Origin: Numida meleagris
Taxonomy: Eukaryota; Chordata; Aves; Galliformes; Numididae
Assembly: GCF_002078875.1 (NCBI RefSeq)
Contig: NC_034424.1
Span: forward strand, 9,376,959 to 9,440,958
Length of the DNA stretch: 64,000 nucleotides
Direction: 5' to 3'
Shown here: one piece after another, positions 46,402-58,300 of the stretch
Position numbering within the stretch: the stretch's first letter is position 1
Layout of the letters: each line of letters begins with the position of its first letter
Notes under the pieces: model-generated
What the model was told of the DNA's origin: nothing
Databases searched by the model: none
What the model saw: only the letters and a program-made list of their open reading frames with translations
Program-made: the position numbers and the translations under genes

Positions 46402-48026
46402 CAGCTGTTAGGTTAGCTGTTCCATTCTGTATGGGGGGGGGTCAATTTTATAAGAAGTTTTCATGTCTTTTAAATGTTGAACTAAAGAATTGCTAGAGGT
46501 TTATTTCTGGTCTTGTGGCTGTCAACCACATTTCCAACAGCTGATCCTAAGCATAGAAGTATTATTGGTTACCTTTAGCCCACATTTGTGGAAATCCTTT
46601 ATTTTTATACAATTTTAAGTAATTGGAAAAAATCGATAGAAAAATGATATTTTATCCCCAAAGAGTCTGGATTTGAAATGATAAAGATGGAACCACACAG
46701 TGCAAACCAACAGTAGCAATAAGACAAAGTCCTTCATAACTAATATATTTTTTCAGTCTTAGGCAAGCAAGTAGACAAAACTGTGGAAGATTAAGTTGCA
46801 TTTGGAGACAGTGAGTTTGAAATGAAGTTGTAAAGAAAGTTAATGCTCCCTACAGATTTGATATGGCAATGTCATATATAAACTTTGAACTGCTGGCCAA
46901 GGACACAATTTCCCCTCTGCTTGATGGGATATGTGGTTAGCAGGTTAGTGAATTAAAAACTAAGAAAGCTAGCACCCCTCTCTCACTGTAATAAGGATCA
47001 TCTTGCTGTTTTTGTTGCTGCCATAATTTTCTTGGAGAGAGCGTTCTCCATTTTGAGCCACTAGTCAGATATTCTTAAATTTCCAGCAGGTGTTATCCTC
47101 CATTCTTTATGTGGATGAAATGTGTGGCTCCCACAGTGTTACCAGTCCCTGACTGAAGTTGAAAGAATGCCCCACAAAGTGCTGAGTACAAGCCCTTCCT
47201 ATCCCCTGTTTATCAGACCAACCTGTGCTGGAGCTGTGCCCCAGGAGAGATGCTGGTGCTCCTCTCGTGGGATAAACAAAGTGGATGCTGCCAGTAGAAC
47301 AAACAAAAAAGCGGAGAGGTTGTGGTTGTGGTTGGTAGCACCTTAGTCTAGGGATCTTAAGGAATACAAGAGCCTCTGCAAGGGTTCTTGCTGGAGAAGA
47401 GTGTTTGCCTGACTCATTTAGACTGTACTGCCTTCTTTGCAGAGCTAGAGGACCTCTTGCAACTCCTGACAGTAACGGTTTGAGCAGGGGGAAGGAAATG
47501 AAAATATTTAAATTAAACAAGTTTAAGTTCACTGTTCCATGTACCAGAAAGGAAGTGAAAGAACGAGTATGATCAGTGCTTTCATGCTGAACCTCAGCCA
47601 TGTCTCTGTTTCTGTTAGGGAAAAAAAAATGCAAAATTTAGTGACTACCATAGTTATCACAGTAGACCTGTTTGCAGCGCTGTCATACAAGGTATGATCT
47701 ACTCAGATGGAATAGTGGAGGGAAGCAGTTCAGCACCGATGAGCCTTCATTCAGCTGTGGATAGCACTGTATGGCACATCAAGAACTGCTGGCATGGGGG
47801 TGGGAAGTTGCTGTGAAGATTCTCTCTATCTGAGAGGTAGCTGATGCCACCCATTCTTTAATTTTCCAAGTGGAAAAAAAAAAGGTTTTGTTTTTTTTTT
47901 TTTAAAAGTAGTGTTTGTTCTAAGCAGTCTCAAAGCTGTCGTGTTGGGCCCCCCACCACTTGGTGCTGTTCTTCTTTGGACTATGGCAGGACTTTGTTAC
48001 ATGGGATGTGGAGTTTATTTTAAAGG

Positions 48027-48150
48027 GTGTGTGTTTGTGTGTGTGCATGTGTATTCTAGGCGTTTGTGTGTATATGTACAATACGCATACATCTACTGGC
48101 TGGTGTAAATTGTAAATATGTATATATGTATAAGTACTTGTATATGTATT
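48027..48150. repeat. Alternating TG/TA-rich tract
   Basis: Runs of GTGTGTGT pass into TATATGTA over about 120 bases, broken by a short unique piece. Long alternating purine-pyrimidine DNA of this kind is prone to non-B structure. It lies in the presumed SCAI 3' UTR. Confidence 0.65.
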
Positions 48151-50772
48151 AAAAATTATGAAACAGTTCAATGTCTATATACAAAATTTATATATACACA
48201 CATACGCCATTCTGGGTGCATTCCCCAAAGTATTCCAGATCATTTGTGGTTGTCATAAAAGTTATGGCTCTTCTGCTGTTGTAATACTCTGTTTTCAGGG
48301 ACTTGCAATTGGTCCTTGAAGTAATTCAGAAGTGATTTCAGATACAGGAGGCCTTGGTTAGCCAGGGGGAATGAGTATTCCTGTATGTGTTACAGTGATT
48401 AGATTCATAGATTCTGAACTGTGAAGCTGACGATCTGCCTTTCCTTCTGGTAGGAGGTCTCCAGTTATTAAAATGTGGGATTGTATGTGGAAGCTAAAGA
48501 TAGTAGAAAGCCTTTAATGCAGCAGCAAGTGAGAGAGAGGGATTTTCTGTTACCCTGCCTGCTGTTCCTCCTTTGGCAGTGTTCAGCTTGCATGAGAGGA
48601 GGAACTGGGTTTCCCAAGCTCACTGCCTTCCAGTCAAATGCTTTTGTTTTGCTTTAGCTTTTGCTTTGATGAAGCTGTTCTCATTTTGGTTCCATGTATC
48701 TGGACAACAGTATGCTAATTCTAAGGATAGGAGTGATGGTTCCATTAGCGTGAGCTGGTGAACCTCTGTGGGAAGTTGTTTGTGAACTGAATGGGAAAGC
48801 CTTGGCAGACACAGTCTTCATTTTAGCTGGGCTGAAGCAAGGAGTCTTCGCTTGTGATCTTAGAGGTTTCTAATCCACTGTGCAGCCCTAAGAAAAGGTC
48901 TTTAAAAAACAAACAAAAAAGCTGCAGATGCTAGAATATAGGAGGAGAATGTGAGGCTTTGAAAATTAGTTTAGAAGTTGAATTTCTTAGGAGCGTTGAC
49001 TGTCCAAGTCAAAAATTCCTCCTGGAGGTCCCTTATTCTCTTCTTACCTACTGACCTTTGGTTCAGGTTTGCTGATGACAGGGGTTTTCAAAGATAAAGA
49101 TTTCACTCCGGTTGTGTTAGTAGGATTGCAAAAGTGTACCTTGCAAAGAAAAAGGCTGATACCTTCTGTCTGCTCTAGCTATAGATAGGATAAGTATCTG
49201 GTCTTGGATTTTGAGCCAGCCCCCTCCTTTCTGAACCAAAGCAACTGCTTTCAAGTTGAAAACTGAGATTTTCTCTCCAAGTAAAAGTTTGTCTTGTTTG
49301 AACTTACTGAGTCATTCTAAAGTTGTGGTACTGTGTGCTGTGTGCTATGGTCATAGGTACCTTCTCTGTGTATGCTTGTATGTACTGAAGAAAACTTTGG
49401 TTTATGTATTTAGCAGTCCTCACTGGAAGCAAGGGGAAGACTGAACCATTTTAAAATGAGAAGAGAACAGATCCTTTTCTTCTCAGGCCTAATGCCTTCC
49501 CTCTTGTATTGCTAACCTTTTGCTCACATTAATGGAAAAGACTTGCCATCACCAGGCAAGGGTCAATTCTGTATGTTACGTACTAAGAGAGGAAAATGTG
49601 AACTCTACTAGATGTCTGTGTATTGGACTGCTTCTGCCTAGCTCCCTATTTCCTCTGCATGTAATATGTTTGAAATAATCCTACTTTCAGAGGAGGCACC
49701 TCTATTCCTACCCCTCTGTCCTGAACATCTAGCCACGGTTAGTGTTGCTGCCTTCTCTTTTTTTCACCTTTTTGACTTGTCAAAATAACAGTGAGAAGTG
49801 AAGAGAGGGTAATGAATCTTTTACAGCTGTGTTTTTAACTACTCCTGGGATGTGATGTCTCATTTTCTTCACGCACAACTAAATGGAACATTAGCTCTGC
49901 GAGCTTTGCAAACTGGAGTTGCTCCCTGGAGTGTTTTCTTGAGAAGTTTCAGGACTGTTTCTTTGGGTAGTTTATCAAAACAGTATCCATCAGGTTATGA
50001 CTTACTAAAATTCTCAAGACTATTCCATAGGGAGATGTGCAGAGATGTCTTTTAAGGATCGGAGGAAATAGATGGAGACAGGGAATTTGGCTTCAGATAG
50101 TCTTCAAAAGGTACAATGTGAGTAGTTCTGGTCAGGCAACTCCACTAAGGACGAAAGTATCTATTACTCCATTGCTCATCCACAGGCATGCTGTTGTGAA
50201 GTGCCTCCCCCTGCTCTGCCTTCATCCTTACACTGTAACTCCATGCTATGCCTGAAGTCTGCTTTTTCCTAAAAGCTAAAAAGCTTGGAATCTGTCTGAA
50301 CAACTTGTTTTTTGTTGTTTTCTTTTTTTGTTTGTTTTGTTTTGTCTTGAAGCTTCTTTTGTAACAGGTTCATCTATGTTAGATTCTTCAGTAGGTGTTC
50401 GTATTACAGGTCACTAATGATGGCAGTAGCAGAGCTCTCGGTTAGACCTGCGCTTTCCAGACCAAGCGGCTGCTTAGGTGTCAGCAGCTGATCTGTGATG
50501 GCTGCTGCTGTTCTGTGGCTGAGGGAGCTCCGCAGACTGAAAGCTCTTCACGTCCCTTGGTGACTTTGCCTAGCAGCACTGTCAGCCTGTGTGCGGGGTG
50601 TTGGTGCAGAGGGCAGAAGTCTGCAAGGTAGAGAGGTTACATATTGCTGAGATGGCTCTCTGACATTTTCTAGTATCTTTGACTTCTAGAGCAATTCTGT
50701 TTCAGTGACAAAATTACACGTGCTTTGAAGATTCAGATGTCTGCAAATAGAGCAGGAGGAATACATCCGACA

Positions 50773-50834
50773 ATTTTTTTTTTAATTCTTATTTTGGTGG
50801 GTTGTTTTTTTTTTTTTTTCTTTTTCTTTTTTTT
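50773..50834. repeat. Poly(T)-rich low-complexity tract
   Basis: Several T runs of 8 to more than 12 bases in about 60 bases, with no target-site duplication recognised. Simple low-complexity sequence in the presumed SCAI 3' UTR. Confidence 0.6.
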
Positions 50835-51396
50835 ACTCCAGACCAAGACGAAAGAGATTTAGTTTAAGATTTCTGAATCGGATCTTTTGGAATATCGAAG
50901 AGTGTCTCTGCATTGCTGTTGGTACACTGATACACGCAGAGATGTTTTGCTCTTGAAGCTCCTGCTTTCACACTGAGAGCAGACTGCAGCTGCTTCTCCC
51001 TGGCCCAAAGAAGCCCTCAAGCAGTTTGGATTTTGCTAGATGTAGCAGCAGCTGTTTGCTCGAGGATAAAGGCCCGTTCTCACTATCGGCCCTGCTGACG
51101 CTGCTGGTCTCCTGTGGCACGTGTTGGTTATCGCTTCCCCCGTGAGGGGTTTGTTAGGATGGGTTGTGCCCGCGAGGCCCCGGAGCAGGCGCTGCTCTGC
51201 CCCGCGCCGTGCAGCCACGCAGCGAGCAGGGCCAGGCCTGCACCGTGGCGGGAGTCCTTCCCTCAGAGAAATCAGACCGTTTGGTACCAAAAGTAATTTT
51301 ATAGTGAATTAGTTTGAAGTTATTTCACAGCCATGTGCCTGTATATCGTATTTTGGTAAAAACAGATATTTTACTGAAAATATATAGATATATATG

Positions 51397-51402
51397 AATA
51401 AA
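51397..51402 (+). terminator. SCAI: Distal AATAAA poly(A) signal, probable SCAI
   Basis: Canonical hexamer after an AT-rich segment, followed by a T-rich stretch at about 51420-51430 that could serve as the downstream element. It is the best candidate for the long SCAI 3' end. Confidence 0.45.
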
Positions 51403-51630
51403 AGTTTTGGAGCAAATAGCCTTTTTTGTGAAGGATCTGTAAATTGCCAAAGCAATGTAATTCCAGAGAGTTCTCTGCCTTTGTTGTTGGTGTCTGTGGG
51501 AGGAAAGAAGTGTGTTTGTATTACTGCTGGAATTGCCCGGGAAAAGTGAAAGCCGAGATGGAAGTGAGAATCGGTATTACTCCATTCCGCGATGAGCACC
51601 TTCTTTACCCTGATTTGTACTGGCAATGAC

Positions 51631-51636
51631 AATAAA
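51631..51636 (+). terminator. Last AATAAA before the GOLGA1 CpG island
   Basis: Canonical hexamer only about 120 bases upstream of the NRF-1 site of the next promoter. If used, SCAI transcripts would run almost to the GOLGA1 start. Confidence 0.3.
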
Positions 51637-51751
51637 CGCACGTCGCACGGCCTGCTCGCTGCTGCCATCACCCGGTGTGCCGCCTCTTGCACTGCGCGCG
51701 GGGGCGCGGCCGGGGGCGGGGCGGGGCTGGGCTGGGCCGGGCCGGGCACAC

Positions 51752-51763
51752 TGCGCGTGCGCA
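51752..51763 (-). promoter_or_regulatory. NRF-1 binding motif
   Basis: Read on the minus strand, TGCGCACGCGCA fits the NRF-1 consensus YGCGCAYGCGCR at every position. It sits at the upstream part of the GOLGA1 island, a typical place for this activator. Confidence 0.6.
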
Positions 51764-51774
51764 CCGACCGGCGG

Positions 51775-51783
51775 CACTTCCGC
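51775..51783 (-). promoter_or_regulatory. ETS-type motif
   Basis: GCGGAAGTG on the minus strand contains the ETS core GGAAGT, twelve bases beyond the NRF-1 motif. The pair is a common arrangement in TATA-less promoters. Confidence 0.45.
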
Positions 51784-52213
51784 CCGCGCGGCAGTTCCGG
51801 GTCAGCGCCAGGGGAAGCGGTGGCGGCGCGGGGTCCTGGCGGTAGCGGGCGAGGCCAGGCCAGGCCAGGCCGCGGGCGGGCGGTGAGGGGCGGGGCGGCG
51901 CGGCGGGAGCGGGTTGCACTGCGGCGCTCGCCCGGGGACCGCGGCCGCCTCCGAACAGGCGGCAGCCGCCGGGAATGTCCTGCCGGGCCGCCCGAGCTCG
52001 CCGTGCCGTTGGTGGGGCCGCGGCTGCCCGCGCTGCGCTGCCCTGCGGCCGGGCCCGGTTCTGAGGTTGGGTCGCCTGAGGGTCCCCTGCGGGGCGGCCG
52101 TGTCTCGGTGGGCTGTGACGGGTAGTATTAAAAAGCGTTTAGTTATCTCTGATGGGGGTGGACATTTTCAGTATGGAAGCCTTATCGCCTTAATTTGCAG
52201 GTATTGTTAGGCC

Positions 52214-52246
52214 ATGGAGGCTTTAATGGAGCGAGAAATGCAATAA
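52214..52246 (+). CDS. uORF 1 in the GOLGA1 5' leader (10 codons)
   Basis: ATG at 52214 has G at -3 and G at +4, a strong initiation context, and reads MEALMEREMQ then TAA. It lies in the 5' UTR part of the exon that begins after the acceptor at 52200. The main GOLGA1 start has A at -3 but T at +4. The exon start is inferred, and so is the presence of this uORF in the mRNA. Confidence 0.45.
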   Translation: MEALMEREMQ

Positions 52247-52256
52247 AGCTGAGTGG

Positions 52257-52316
52257 ATGAGGCACAAAATTAAATCTCGGCGTCTGGAAGCTGTAAGCAG
52301 AGCATTGATGTATTAG
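52257..52316 (+). CDS. uORF 2 in the GOLGA1 5' leader (19 codons)
   Basis: ATG at 52257 in weak context (T at -3, A at +4) opens a 19-residue frame ending at TAG, 61 bases before the GOLGA1 start. It is rich in Arg and Lys. Probably translated rarely, if at all. Confidence 0.3.
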   Translation: MRHKIKSRRLEAVSRALMY

Positions 52317-52377
52317 TCGTATCGCAAGCAGTGTCTTTTTGAAGCACCTGGCTCTGCCAGTGCTACGGAGTAGTAAA

Positions 52378-55300
52378 ATGTTTGCGAAACTGAAGAAGAA
52401 GATCGCAGAAGAGGCAGCTATTGCTCCCAGGCCCGGGGGGGCGGCCAGGATACCGCGCTCCATCAGCAAGGAGTCCATCACCTCCGTGGGAGCGGACTCG
52501 GGAGATGACTTTGTGAGTTCTGCCTTACTCTCAGTTCGGTTTTTTAAGCTGTGTTTCTGTCACCGCTTTACGGGAACCATTTTAAGTGTGCTGTGTGAGT
52601 TGAGTATGCTTTGTGGTGCCTCTGTAGGTGTACGTCTTAATATGCAGATGAATCAGTAGCTTGAGTCAGCTTAATTACTAAAGGGAAGATATTCGTATGT
52701 TTACTACAGAAGTTACTCGTTTACTCATGTAAGCGTTAGTTACAAAGCTATTTCAGTACAGAACGTCATTAAACATACATAAAACATTGAATGAATGTTA
52801 AGTGAACAAATATGTAAGATGCCTAGTTATGAAATTAATTTCTGAAGCAGTAGGAAAGCGAGAATTCCAAACTCCAAGGCTTGGTATTCATTTAACTGCT
52901 CTTAATGCAGATTTTATACAGCCAAAAAGCCATAGAGAATTGTGTGTTGCTTATGCTTTGGATTTTGCGTGGAAAGACTGTTGAGTTCATTCCACGTAAA
53001 GATTGTTGCTCTTGTTTTCCTGGTTTCTAATTCTTCCAAAAGTCTTTTTCTCTGACCCACCCATTCTGAGCCCTGTGCTGTTAGACTTTGATTCTTCTTT
53101 TTTTTTTCTTCCAGCCATTCTATTGTGCCATCTTTTTAGTGATGGGCTAGAACAAATTGCTTTGGGCTGTAGGCTCTTAGAAGAATCCCTTGATCCATTC
53201 CTTGGCTAGGTGGTGTTTATCACCATAGAGTTAGTGTGTAACAGAATTAATTTAGCTACATCTTATAAGTTACACGGTTGTTTTTCTACCAAGGCTTCTG
53301 ATGGAAGTAGCTCTAGAGAGGATCTTTCGTCCCAGTTGTTCAGAAGAAATGAACAAATAAGAAAACTGGAAGTCAAGCTGTCTGGTATGTGTCTTGATAC
53401 ATATGAAATCTGATTGCTTAGAAGATATTTTCCTTTCAACTTAAGTGTTCAGGCTTATGAAAAATGTTTGTTTCATTTTAGAAAATTAACTTGTAGTAAG
53501 CCCCTATCACTGTCATCTAGGTAGCATCCAGTATAATGGATTTTTAAGTTTGGTGGCTGACTTTTCTACTGATTTCTTGGTGCATTTATGTTCTGTTATG
53601 ATTCTTTTGAACAGCTGGGGTAGCTTTCTGTCCCCATGCTTCAAACACTTTTCTTAAGAATTATTCTGTCTATGTGATGGTTTGTTTCTCTTAGGATCTA
53701 AGACTTCTGATGTTGACAGTAACACAGGTGAAATGAAGAAAAAAGAAAGAATTCAGCATAAAACAGTCTTGAGGCTGTTTTGCTTTCTAAGATGATACCT
53801 TGTTCTGTAGAGCTGTCAGTAAGGGTTCTGCTCTGACACTCCTTTCCATCCCTGTTGTGTGGAATGGAACTTGTTGTGTAACTAGCAGCACTAGGACAGG
53901 TCCTCTTGTTTGTACCACCCATTTACCCTATGGGCAGTGGAGAGCTACTTGTGTTCATTGTTATGGTCACCCAAGTTTTCCTCAGCAGGAATGATTTTCT
54001 AGTTGAGAAAATCATTGCCGTTTTCCACTCATCTTTTTTTTTTTTTCCCCTCCTCTCCTCCCCCCTTTTTTTTTTTCCTGATTTCCTTCCCTAATGTCTG
54101 TCCATTCCTGGTCTGTGCTTCTCCCTCCTAACACAAGATTATGCTGATCAGATCCGAAACTTGCAGAAGATAAAAGAGAAGCTTGAAAATGCATTAGAAA
54201 AGCATCAAGATTGTACGTACTTTTTTTTTTAACCTTTCTTGTAGTTGAAAATTGCTATGTTTTAAATATACCTGAAAAGAAACGATTTCGACATACAGTT
54301 TTTTAAACATTTATTTTCAAACTGTATACATGTGAGTTGCAAAGAAATAGAACACAGGTTCCTGCCTTACTTACAATGTAATAACAGCAGTAGTGTGCTG
54401 GTTGTTGAACCAAGTGCTTATTACACTCTTTTTGGCAAATTTTGGGCTAACATACAGTGGAGACTTTTTTGAAACCTACAGCTTTGTTGTAGTCCAGTGA
54501 AGAACAGTGGTCATCTTCTGTTACTTCTGGCACTTCTCTCATGTGCAAGCAGTGTTATGTGATAAGTGGCGCGGTGTGAGTGCTATAGAGTCAAGATGGT
54601 GTTGAATACTTGAAGAAGCAGCTCTATAAATCTATAAATAACATAGAAACTTCAGAAGCAGTTTTAAAATATGGGTTTTTAATAGTTGGTGCTTCTCTGT
54701 TGGTAGCTTCCATGAGGAAGTTTCAAGAGCAGAATGAAGCCCACCAGGCCAACCGAGCCAAGATGGCTGAAGGAATGGCTTTGGCCTTAGAAAAAAAGGA
54801 CCAGGTAATGGAACTTCAGCAACTCAGTTTTTGTCTGGCTGTGGAGATCTGAGTACATTAATTAAAGAAGCTGTTCTGCATTGTATTGGCTTAGTGTGTC
54901 AAAGTCAAAGAAAGGAGTATTAAATTCAGATGGCTTGTAATTGTTCTGAATCTTCTTAATCTTTTTTGAAAGAGCCCACAGAGGTTTCTGGTGTGAGCGT
55001 TGCACATGTGTTTGATAAGAGTCCATTGTGGTAGACCTTGTGGTCATTTTTGTTTTATTTTATTTGAATAATACTTACGTATTCGGATAACATAAATTAC
55101 CCTGTAGCTTTTATATATTAAAATGCTACATGTTATTTTTATTTTGGTAATTGCTTTTTTCATAATTTCTTCAATGTAATATCTGTTATCAGTACGGATT
55201 CTTTTTTTTTTTTTTTTACCTTAATTGCTGTACTCAAAAGTCTGCAGCTGGGTTGTGATTTTTTTTCTTTCTTTCTTGTTCAGGAGTGGATGGAAAAAGT

Positions 55301-58300
55301 GAGTCACATTGAAAAGGTAATTAAGCTTTTGATTTGTTTTATATTTTTAAACAGTGCCCTGCATATTTTCTGTAGTGTAGCTCTGTTCAGCCCTTTCTGT
55401 GGTCATTGATCAGTGAGTAGGGTGGAAGATTTGCCTTTGTTAGCAGCCCCAGAGCTTCGTGAGATATTTCTGGAATTAATGTTCAGTGTGGAAGTAAAGA
55501 ATGATGGGTTGCGAGGACAAAGATCTTACGCTTTTGTGAGGTGGAATCGTAGTTTCCTTAATTACAGAGGAGACAGCTGGGATGCAGAAAGAGCTAGTGA
55601 CTTGGTCTGAGCTCATTAGTCGGTCGTATGTTTCATAAAAGAAAGGAATCTATTAGGTAGGATTTTTTTTTTTTTTTAGTATAGGATTTCAGTCTTGCTG
55701 TAGCTGTTTAAAGTTAAACTTTAAAGTACCGCTAATTACGAAAACATTGAGCATGTTGATGTTTTAGTTTGGTTCAATCTACCCTGTGAGTTGAGTATGG
55801 CAATGAAGGCAATTTTTAAAAAGAAAAAACTTATGAAACTCAGTGATTTCCTCCACATGAATTAGAAGAAGTTCTAGTTCTATGTATAGCACTGTCACAG
55901 AGCCTTGTGGATGCAGGATAGACTTATTTCCCAGATAATTTAATTGACGTCCCACTGACTTCAAATTAACATGTAGATATTCTTGGATTCCTTTTTTGTT
56001 TGTTTATCAGGAAAAAAAAATGCTTGAAACACAGTTACAAGAAATGAGAGAGCAGAGTTTGAACCTTTTTCAAAAGAGAGATGAAATTGATGAACTGGAA
56101 GGTTTTCAACAGCAGGAAATGGCCAAAGTTAAACACATGGTAATGTTATTTGAAATACAGCTTTTTTCCTAAAATTCCTGTTAGAAATTTTACTTGGTGG
56201 AAGTACTGCATCAATTTTTTTAGCCTTAATGCTTATGTCCAACTTGATTCCATGTCCAAATCCTATTAGTAGGTACATACATACAGCGTTGCGTAGAGTA
56301 TTTCAACAGAGACTTTTCTGGGAGTTACTTTACGTAATTCATCTCATAATAAGGGAGACAGTTTAAATGAGAAGACTCTATCAGTATTACCTGTTCATAT
56401 TTATTGCTAATGTTCTGGTATTCAGCTTTTGAAAAAGGAAGAATCTCTAAGCAAAGCAGAGCGGGAACTAGAGGCATGCACTCGAGAACTAATCCACACT
56501 AAGGAAATGCTTCAGGAAGCAAGCACCGAGTCATCAAGCCTACAGAAAGATCTTCAAGAGTTGCAGCAGCAGTTCTTGGAGCTAGAGGCACAGAGGTATG
56601 GATGTGGTATTTCCATGAGGAGTGTATTTATTTCCTCTGTAATTTTTGTCCAAATCTATCTTTTTTTTGGTATACTTAAATATGCAGTGAACTGACTAAT
56701 GAGTTGCTTCTAGTATGCCTGTGTGGGTGTAAAAGCCAAGTTCATGCAGCTTTCTTTTCAAGCCAATTAAAGCAATACTTGTTTAGGATTTTGCAAGCTT
56801 GTGATCCTTTTTTTTTTTTTTTAGCAGTTTGAGTACTTAACCACTACCTCTTTGGAAAAAGTATAATGAATACGATGGCTGGTTTTAGTACAAGAAAATC
56901 TTGTTGATGTTGTTTAGCTTAGTTCATTTTTATAAGTAGCAGGTGATTCTGCTAAAGGTTATTTTTCTGGAATGCTATGTCACTTTTTTTTTCCCTCTTT
57001 CTATGAAGAGATGAACTCAGGACAACTGAGAGGAATGCAGAAAATAAGATCACTGCTCTGGAGTTGAGGGAACAGGAGCTACAAACCATCATTCAACACC
57101 TTTCTGTAGACTTGCAAAATGTAAGTTTGACATGAGGGGTTTGATTCAAAGAGCTCTCTGTCTGCGGAAGTTAATTAGATATTGACTGTGTTTTCTGAAA
57201 TCTTAAGATTCAGAGCAAGGGATTTCTCAAAATTTTTAGGCTCGAGTTGCTGGTTCCGGATGTGAGAAGAGACTGGAGACGTTACAGGTGGAGCATGAAT
57301 CTCTGAAGGTGGAATATGAACAGAACAAGCTAAAGGTTGAGTATTTGCAGATGCATCTGGTGTAAATGCGTACACTTGGGTAATGCACTTTGTGTTTGAA
57401 ATTTGGTGTTTAAGTGTTTCAGCATCATGTTTTCTTTCAAATAGAACTAATGGCACTTTTTCAAGTCAAACCACAGTGAATTAGATAAAAGCTTGGCTAT
57501 GAAAAGGGATTCTGTGATTTCTTTTTCCTACAGATGACTTTTGAATTTGCTGAGAGAAGTAAACTTACTGAACAGTTGCAGGAAAAAGTGTCTTCCTTGG
57601 AAAAGAAATTAGAAAGAAATCTTTCCGGGGATGAACATGTACAAGAACTACTCAAGGAGGTAATTTTACATTTATAGACCGATTAAAAGTGCAGTCTTAA
57701 GGAATTATTTTAGAACGTGCATTGCTTACTATACATGGAAAGAACATATGATGATGTAATGCAGGCATGTTTGTCTTTCTGGTGGATATTGGTACACTGT
57801 GCTGGACGAGCTTGTGTGGGTGGCTACATTGGGCCCATTTATGTACATGCTGCACAGATGTCTGTACTGGTCTTAATGCATTGTTTGTTTAGGCAATGCA
57901 TCTGTCTGTCTAGAAAGGAAAGAGAAGTTTTTTTAACATGCCCACAAAGGGCAGAGCAGCTGGAGAATGTTATTGGTTAATCCTTACAGAGAACAGTGCC
58001 CACTGTTTCTTGATACTCGTCTTCTATCGTCATGATTCCCAAAGCAATGGGACAGGAGTGGGAAGCTGATTTGCATGTAGGTGTACAAACAGAATGTTAC
58101 GTATTCAGTGCTTGAGCCTCAGAATTGTTAAGAAACAGCTGAAAACACAAAGAAATGTATTTCTTGTCAGTGCTCTTTTTACCACTTGATCTTTCTCCAG
58201 AACTGATGCTCCTATTTTAGAGTCACCTTGCAGCAATGTTTTCCTATCTGGATCAAAAAAAAACCTGTTCAAGTTTAGGGTTATGTTATTAATGAAATTC

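Larger units (their letters stand above)
46264..51640 (+). other. SCAI: Probable SCAI 3' untranslated region, about 5 kb
   Basis: From the TAA stop to the edge of the next CpG island there is no coding signal, only AT-rich sequence with TG/TA and poly(T) tracts. AATAAA signals occur early (46396) and late (51397, 51631). Mammalian SCAI has a multi-kilobase 3' UTR, so usage of the late signals is plausible, but the true 3' end cannot be read from sequence alone. Confidence 0.55.
51640..52125 (+). promoter_or_regulatory. GOLGA1: CpG island promoter of GOLGA1
   Basis: A sharp rise to very high GC and CpG density begins at about 51640 and ends by about 52125. No TATA box is seen, consistent with a housekeeping promoter. 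A donor-like CG|GTGAGG at 51883 could end a non-coding first exon, joining to the acceptor TTAATTTGCAG that ends at 52200. A short tandem CAGGC repeat lies near 51855-51870. The transcription start itself cannot be fixed. Confidence 0.75.
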
